Positions 12,250 through 14,925 of a stretch of DNA of 14,925 bases are shown piece after piece. How positions within the stretch are numbered: position 1 is the first letter of the stretch; the number at the start of each line of letters is the position of its first letter. The notes beneath the pieces were generated by a model. The model saw only the letters and a list, made by a program, of their open reading frames with translations. It made no database searches and was not told the origin of the DNA. Source of the DNA: Paralactobacillus_A sp963926925 (GTDB lineage Bacteria; Bacillota; Bacilli; Lactobacillales; Lactobacillaceae); contig CAWUZD010000069.1 in the NCBI GenBank assembly GCA_963926925.1, positions 1 to 14,925 of the forward strand, given 5' to 3'. A program made the translations under genes and the position numbers.

Positions 12250-14091
12250 TTATTTTCCTTTAACGTCTTCTTCATTCATCTTTAAGATTGACATAAAGGC
12301 TTCTTGCGGAACATCAACGGTACCAATGGCCTTCATCCGTTTCTTACCACGCTTTTGCTTTTCAAGTAACTTAGCGCGCCGGTCAGGATCACCTGTATGA
12401 ATCCGTGCAGTAACATCTTTCCGGTAAGCTTTAATTGTGGCCCGTGCAATTACCTTATTACCAATTGCGGCTTGAATTGGCACTTCGAATTGTTGCCGTG
12501 GAATTGTCTTCTTCAAACGACTAACAATTTCCCGACCACGATCATAAGCAAAGTCACGATGAACAATGAAGCTTAACGCATCAATTGGCTTACCATTCAA
12601 GAGAATATCCATCTTCACAAGTTCAGTTGGTTGATAACCATCAACTTCATAATCAAGGGAAGCATAGCCCTTGGTGCTTGACTTCAATGTATCAAAGAAA
12701 TCAAAGATAATTTCGGATAATGGTAATTTGTAAACAATGTTAACGCGGTACTTATCAAGATAATCCATTGTGACATATTCACCCCGTTTGCGTTGGCAAA
12801 GTTCCATTACTGCACCGACATAATCGTTTGGCACCATAATTGTAGCTTTCACAAATGGTTCCTTAATATCTTTGATTGCTGAAGCATCAGGCATGTCAGC
12901 CGGATTATCAACAACCACTTGACTGCCATCAGTTAAATCAACATGATAGTCAACTGATGGTGATGTCATAATTAAATCAAGGTTAAATTCACGTTCAAGT
13001 CGTTCTTGGACAACATCCATGTGCAACAAACCTAAGAAACCACAACGGAAACCAGAACCTAACGCTTGGGAAGTTTCAGGTTCAAATTCCAAGGAAGCAT
13101 CGTTTAATTGTAATTTTTCCAAAGCATCCCGTAAATCATTAAACTTCGCATTATCAACTGGAAAAATCCCAGAATAAACCATTGGATTAATGTGCCGATA
13201 ACCAGCTAATGGTTGTGCAGCCGGATTATCAGCTGAGGTAACTGTATCACCAACCCGAGTATCTTGGATAGTCTTAATGCTGGCTGTAATATAACCAACA
13301 TCCCCGGCCATCAACATATCACGTTTAACCGCCTTAGGTGACATCACACCAACTTCAGTAACTTCAAAAGTCTTACCGTTACTCATTAACTTAATACGGT
13401 CACCAACTTTGACAGTACCTTCAAATAACCGTACGTCTAACACTACGCCACGGTAACTATCATATACAGAGTCAAAAATTAAGGCCTTTAAAGGTGCATC
13501 CAAATCACCACTTGGTGCTGGAATTTCATGAACAATTTTTTCTAAAACTTCCGGTATCCCTTGACCACTCTTAGCACTAACAAATGCCGCATCACTAGCA
13601 TCTAAGCCGATAACTTCTTCAATTTCATCAGCTACTAATTCTGGTTGTGCAGATGGTAAGTCGATTTTATTAATGACAGGAATAATTTCCAAATCATCAT
13701 CTAAAGCTAAGTAAACATTAGCTAATGTTTGGGCTTGGACACCTTGTGCTGCATCAACAACTAGTAAGGCACCTTCACAAGCGGCCAAACTACGTGAAAC
13801 TTCATATGAAAAGTCAACATGCCCGGGGGTGTCAATCAAGTGGAAAATGTAAGTTTCGCCATCCTTAGCCTTATAGTGCAATTCAACTGCATTCAACTTA
13901 ATAGTAATGCCACGTTCCCGTTCCAAATCCATATCATCGAGCATTTGGTTCTGCATATCACGTTTAGCTACCGTATCCGTTAATTCAAGAATCCGGTCAG
14001 CCAATGTTGATTTGCCATGATCAATATGCGCAATAATTGAAAAATTACGAATGTGGCGTTGCCGTTCAAGCATTTCTTCATGCGTCATCAT
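12250..14091 (-). CDS. lepA: Elongation factor 4 (LepA), ribosomal GTPase
   Basis: LepA/EF4 binds ribosomes and is thought to act on back-translocation and/or 30S biogenesis. 613 residues, normal length. GTPase motifs are intact: AHIDHGKST at 21-29, RGITIK at 60-65, DTPGH at 87-91 and NKIDLP at 141-146. Next come the EF-Tu domain 2-like barrel, the ..GFRCGFLGLLHMDVVQERLEREF.. EF-G domain III-like segment, and the LepA-specific C-terminal domain ending in ..KLLEKQKRGKKRMKAIGTVDVPQEAF. Two ATG codons are adjacent at the start, with only a weak GAAGA upstream, so the start could be one codon later. It is transcribed alone, divergent from nox, with the promoter at 14133-14161 and the terminator at 12206-12241. 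Confidence 0.98.
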   Translation of the reverse strand: MMTHEEMLERQRHIRNFSIIAHIDHGKSTLADRILELTDTVAKRDMQNQMLDDMDLERERGITIKLNAVELHYKAKDGETYIFHLIDTPGHVDFSYEVSRSLAACEGALLVVDAAQGVQAQTLANVYLALDDDLEIIPVINKIDLPSAQPELVADEIEEVIGLDASDAAFVSAKSGQGIPEVLEKIVHEIPAPSGDLDAPLKALIFDSVYDSYRGVVLDVRLFEGTVKVGDRIKLMSNGKTFEVTEVGVMSPKAVKRDMLMAGDVGYITASIKTIQDTRVGDTVTSADNPAAQPLAGYRHINPMVYSGIFPVDNAKFNDLRDALEKLQLNDASLEFEPETSQALGSGFRCGFLGLLHMDVVQERLEREFNLDLIMTSPSVDYHVDLTDGSQVVVDNPADMPDASAIKDIKEPFVKATIMVPNDYVGAVMELCQRKRGEYVTMDYLDKYRVNIVYKLPLSEIIFDFFDTLKSSTKGYASLDYEVDGYQPTELVKMDILLNGKPIDALSFIVHRDFAYDRGREIVSRLKKTIPRQQFEVPIQAAIGNKVIARATIKAYRKDVTARIHTGDPDRRAKLLEKQKRGKKRMKAIGTVDVPQEAFMSILKMNEEDVKGK

Positions 14092-14132
14092 TCTTCGTAA
14101 AACCCGCTTTCTAAATGAATAATATTAATATT

Positions 14133-14161
14133 ATTATAACAAACAAATAATCTTCTGTTAG
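14133..14161 (-). promoter_or_regulatory. lepA promoter
   Basis: Minus strand: -35 CTAACA (14161-14156), 17-bp spacer, -10 TATAAT (14138-14133). The 5' leader is about 35 nt. The -35 box is imperfect, but spacing and -10 are ideal. Confidence 0.65.
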
Positions 14162-14168
14162 CAAAATA

Positions 14169-14194
14169 ATTACTTAATCAAGTAATGCTATAAT
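14169..14194 (+). promoter_or_regulatory. nox promoter with adjacent palindrome
   Basis: An extended -10, TGCTATAAT, has its hexamer at 14189-14194. Two bases upstream is the inverted repeat ATTACTT-AATC-AAGTAAT (14169-14186), which fills the spacer and the -35 position. A bound protein there would block or replace -35 contacts. The sequence does not match the TTGTGA..TCACAA type of Rex operator that might be expected for a NADH-linked gene. Confidence 0.6.
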
Positions 14195-14225
14195 GATGAT
14201 ATATTCTAGACGTGGAGAGGTAATT

Positions 14226-14925
14226 ATGAAAATTATTATTATTGGTTGCACCCATGCCGGGACAGCTGCGGTTAACCGGATTTACATGCAACATCCTGAT
14301 GCACAAGTTACTATTTACGAAAAAAACGATAACGTTTCTTTCTTATCCTGCGGAATCGCTCTATACTTAGGCAATAAAATTCGTGATCCACAAGGTTTGT
14401 TCTATTCTAATCCTGACATTTTGGCTAAATTGGGGGCCAACGTTAAGTTGGAGCACGAAGTTACTAACGTTAATCCGCAAAGCCAAACCGTCACGGTTAA
14501 AAACTTGCAAACTGGCGAAACCTTTGATGATCACTATGATAAATTAATTGTAACAACCGGTTCATGGCCAATCATTCCACCAATTGATGGTATTCATAAT
14601 GATAAAGTCTTCTTATGCAAGACTTGGCACCAAGCCCAAACAATTTGGCAAAAAGCCAGTCATGCCAAACGGATTACTATTATCGGTGGGGGCTACATTG
14701 GCATTGAACTTGCTGAAGCCTTTGCTACTCCACAACATCAAGTTACCTTAATTGATGGCATGCCCCGAATTTTAAGTAAGTACCTTGACCCTGATTTTAC
14801 AAATCGCATTGAAAAACAATTCAAAGACCATGGTGTGACCTTAGCTTTAGATCAATTTGTTCAAAGCTTTGCGAGTGATGATGAATTGACCATTACTACT
14901 AATAAAGGTCAACAATTCACTAGTG
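14226..14925 (+). CDS. nox: NADH oxidase (Nox), N-terminal part, cut by the window edge
   Basis: The first 233 codons of a pyridine nucleotide-disulfide oxidoreductase of the Nox/Npx group, which reduces oxygen with NADH and so regenerates NAD+ in lactic acid bacteria. The FAD-binding start is IIIIGCTHAGTAAV with His10. The redox-active cysteine is Cys42 in SFLSCGIALYLG. The second nucleotide-binding motif, IIGGGYIGIELAEAF, lies at about 152-166. These match water-forming NADH oxidases best; NADH peroxidase or CoA-disulfide reductase are relatives that cannot be fully excluded without the C-terminal half. GGAGAGG precedes the ATG by about 5 nt. No frameshift or stop is seen up to the edge. 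Confidence 0.93.
   Translation, partial: MKIIIIGCTHAGTAAVNRIYMQHPDAQVTIYEKNDNVSFLSCGIALYLGNKIRDPQGLFYSNPDILAKLGANVKLEHEVTNVNPQSQTVTVKNLQTGETFDDHYDKLIVTTGSWPIIPPIDGIHNDKVFLCKTWHQAQTIWQKASHAKRITIIGGGYIGIELAEAFATPQHQVTLIDGMPRILSKYLDPDFTNRIEKQFKDHGVTLALDQFVQSFASDDELTITTNKGQQFTS

Noticed and set aside
1..14925. CRISPR arrays, tRNA/rRNA genes, intact insertion sequences, phage genes, defence or toxin-antitoxin systems
   Set aside because: Looked for on both strands and none was seen. The window is mainly conserved housekeeping DNA with a short accessory stretch at about 8.5-12.2 kb.

Overview
The window is low-GC Firmicutes DNA and most likely comes from the Lactobacillaceae. It is AT-rich with strong Shine-Dalgarno sites. 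It carries the order rimP-nusA-ylxR-ylxQ-infB-rbfA, a C69 dipeptidase of the PepD type, a probable DUF4767-like secreted protein and a Nox-type NADH oxidase. The genus cannot be settled from the sequence alone.

Layout. (1) About 1-5391, minus strand: the translation/transcription operon rimP > nusA > ylxR > ylxQ > infB > rbfA, tightly packed, with truB perhaps starting at the left edge. It has a good sigma-A promoter at 5364-5391. A terminator-like hairpin (5313-5340) lies between that promoter and rimP, so the operon appears to have an attenuated leader. rimP starts at a TTG codon. (2) 5392-8429, minus strand: glpK and then the dipeptidase gene pepD. pepD has its own terminator (6957-6995), whereas glpK has only the rimP-leader hairpin downstream. 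(3) 8507-10343, minus strand: a two-gene unit with an anchored extracellular Thr/Ser/Asn-rich protein and a fusion protein. The fusion has a decayed P-loop kinase half and an intact HD phosphohydrolase half. It ends at a strong hairpin (8467-8507). (4) 10460-12200, plus strand: a TetR-family regulator divergent from the HD gene, then about 390 bp without an intact gene, then a TMEM175-like membrane protein and a 55-residue single-pass membrane protein. The gene-less stretch holds broken ORF pieces, a -10 box, nested inverted repeats and a strong terminator. (5) 12250-14091, minus strand: lepA (EF4), which shares a bidirectional terminator with the small membrane gene. (6) 14226 to the right edge, plus strand: the first 233 codons of nox, divergent from lepA, with an extended -10 promoter and a palindrome next to it.

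Most of the window is conserved housekeeping. RimP matures the 30S subunit, NusA acts in elongation and termination, IF-2 acts in initiation, RbfA matures 16S rRNA and LepA is a ribosomal GTPase. Glycerol kinase, dipeptidase and NADH oxidase are ordinary catabolic and redox functions.

No tRNA, rRNA, CRISPR array, intact insertion sequence or phage module was seen. The best leads are the rimP-operon attenuator, the kinase-dead-looking HD fusion, the unexplained 11.0-11.34 kb transcription unit and the replaced phosphorylation-site histidine in GlpK.
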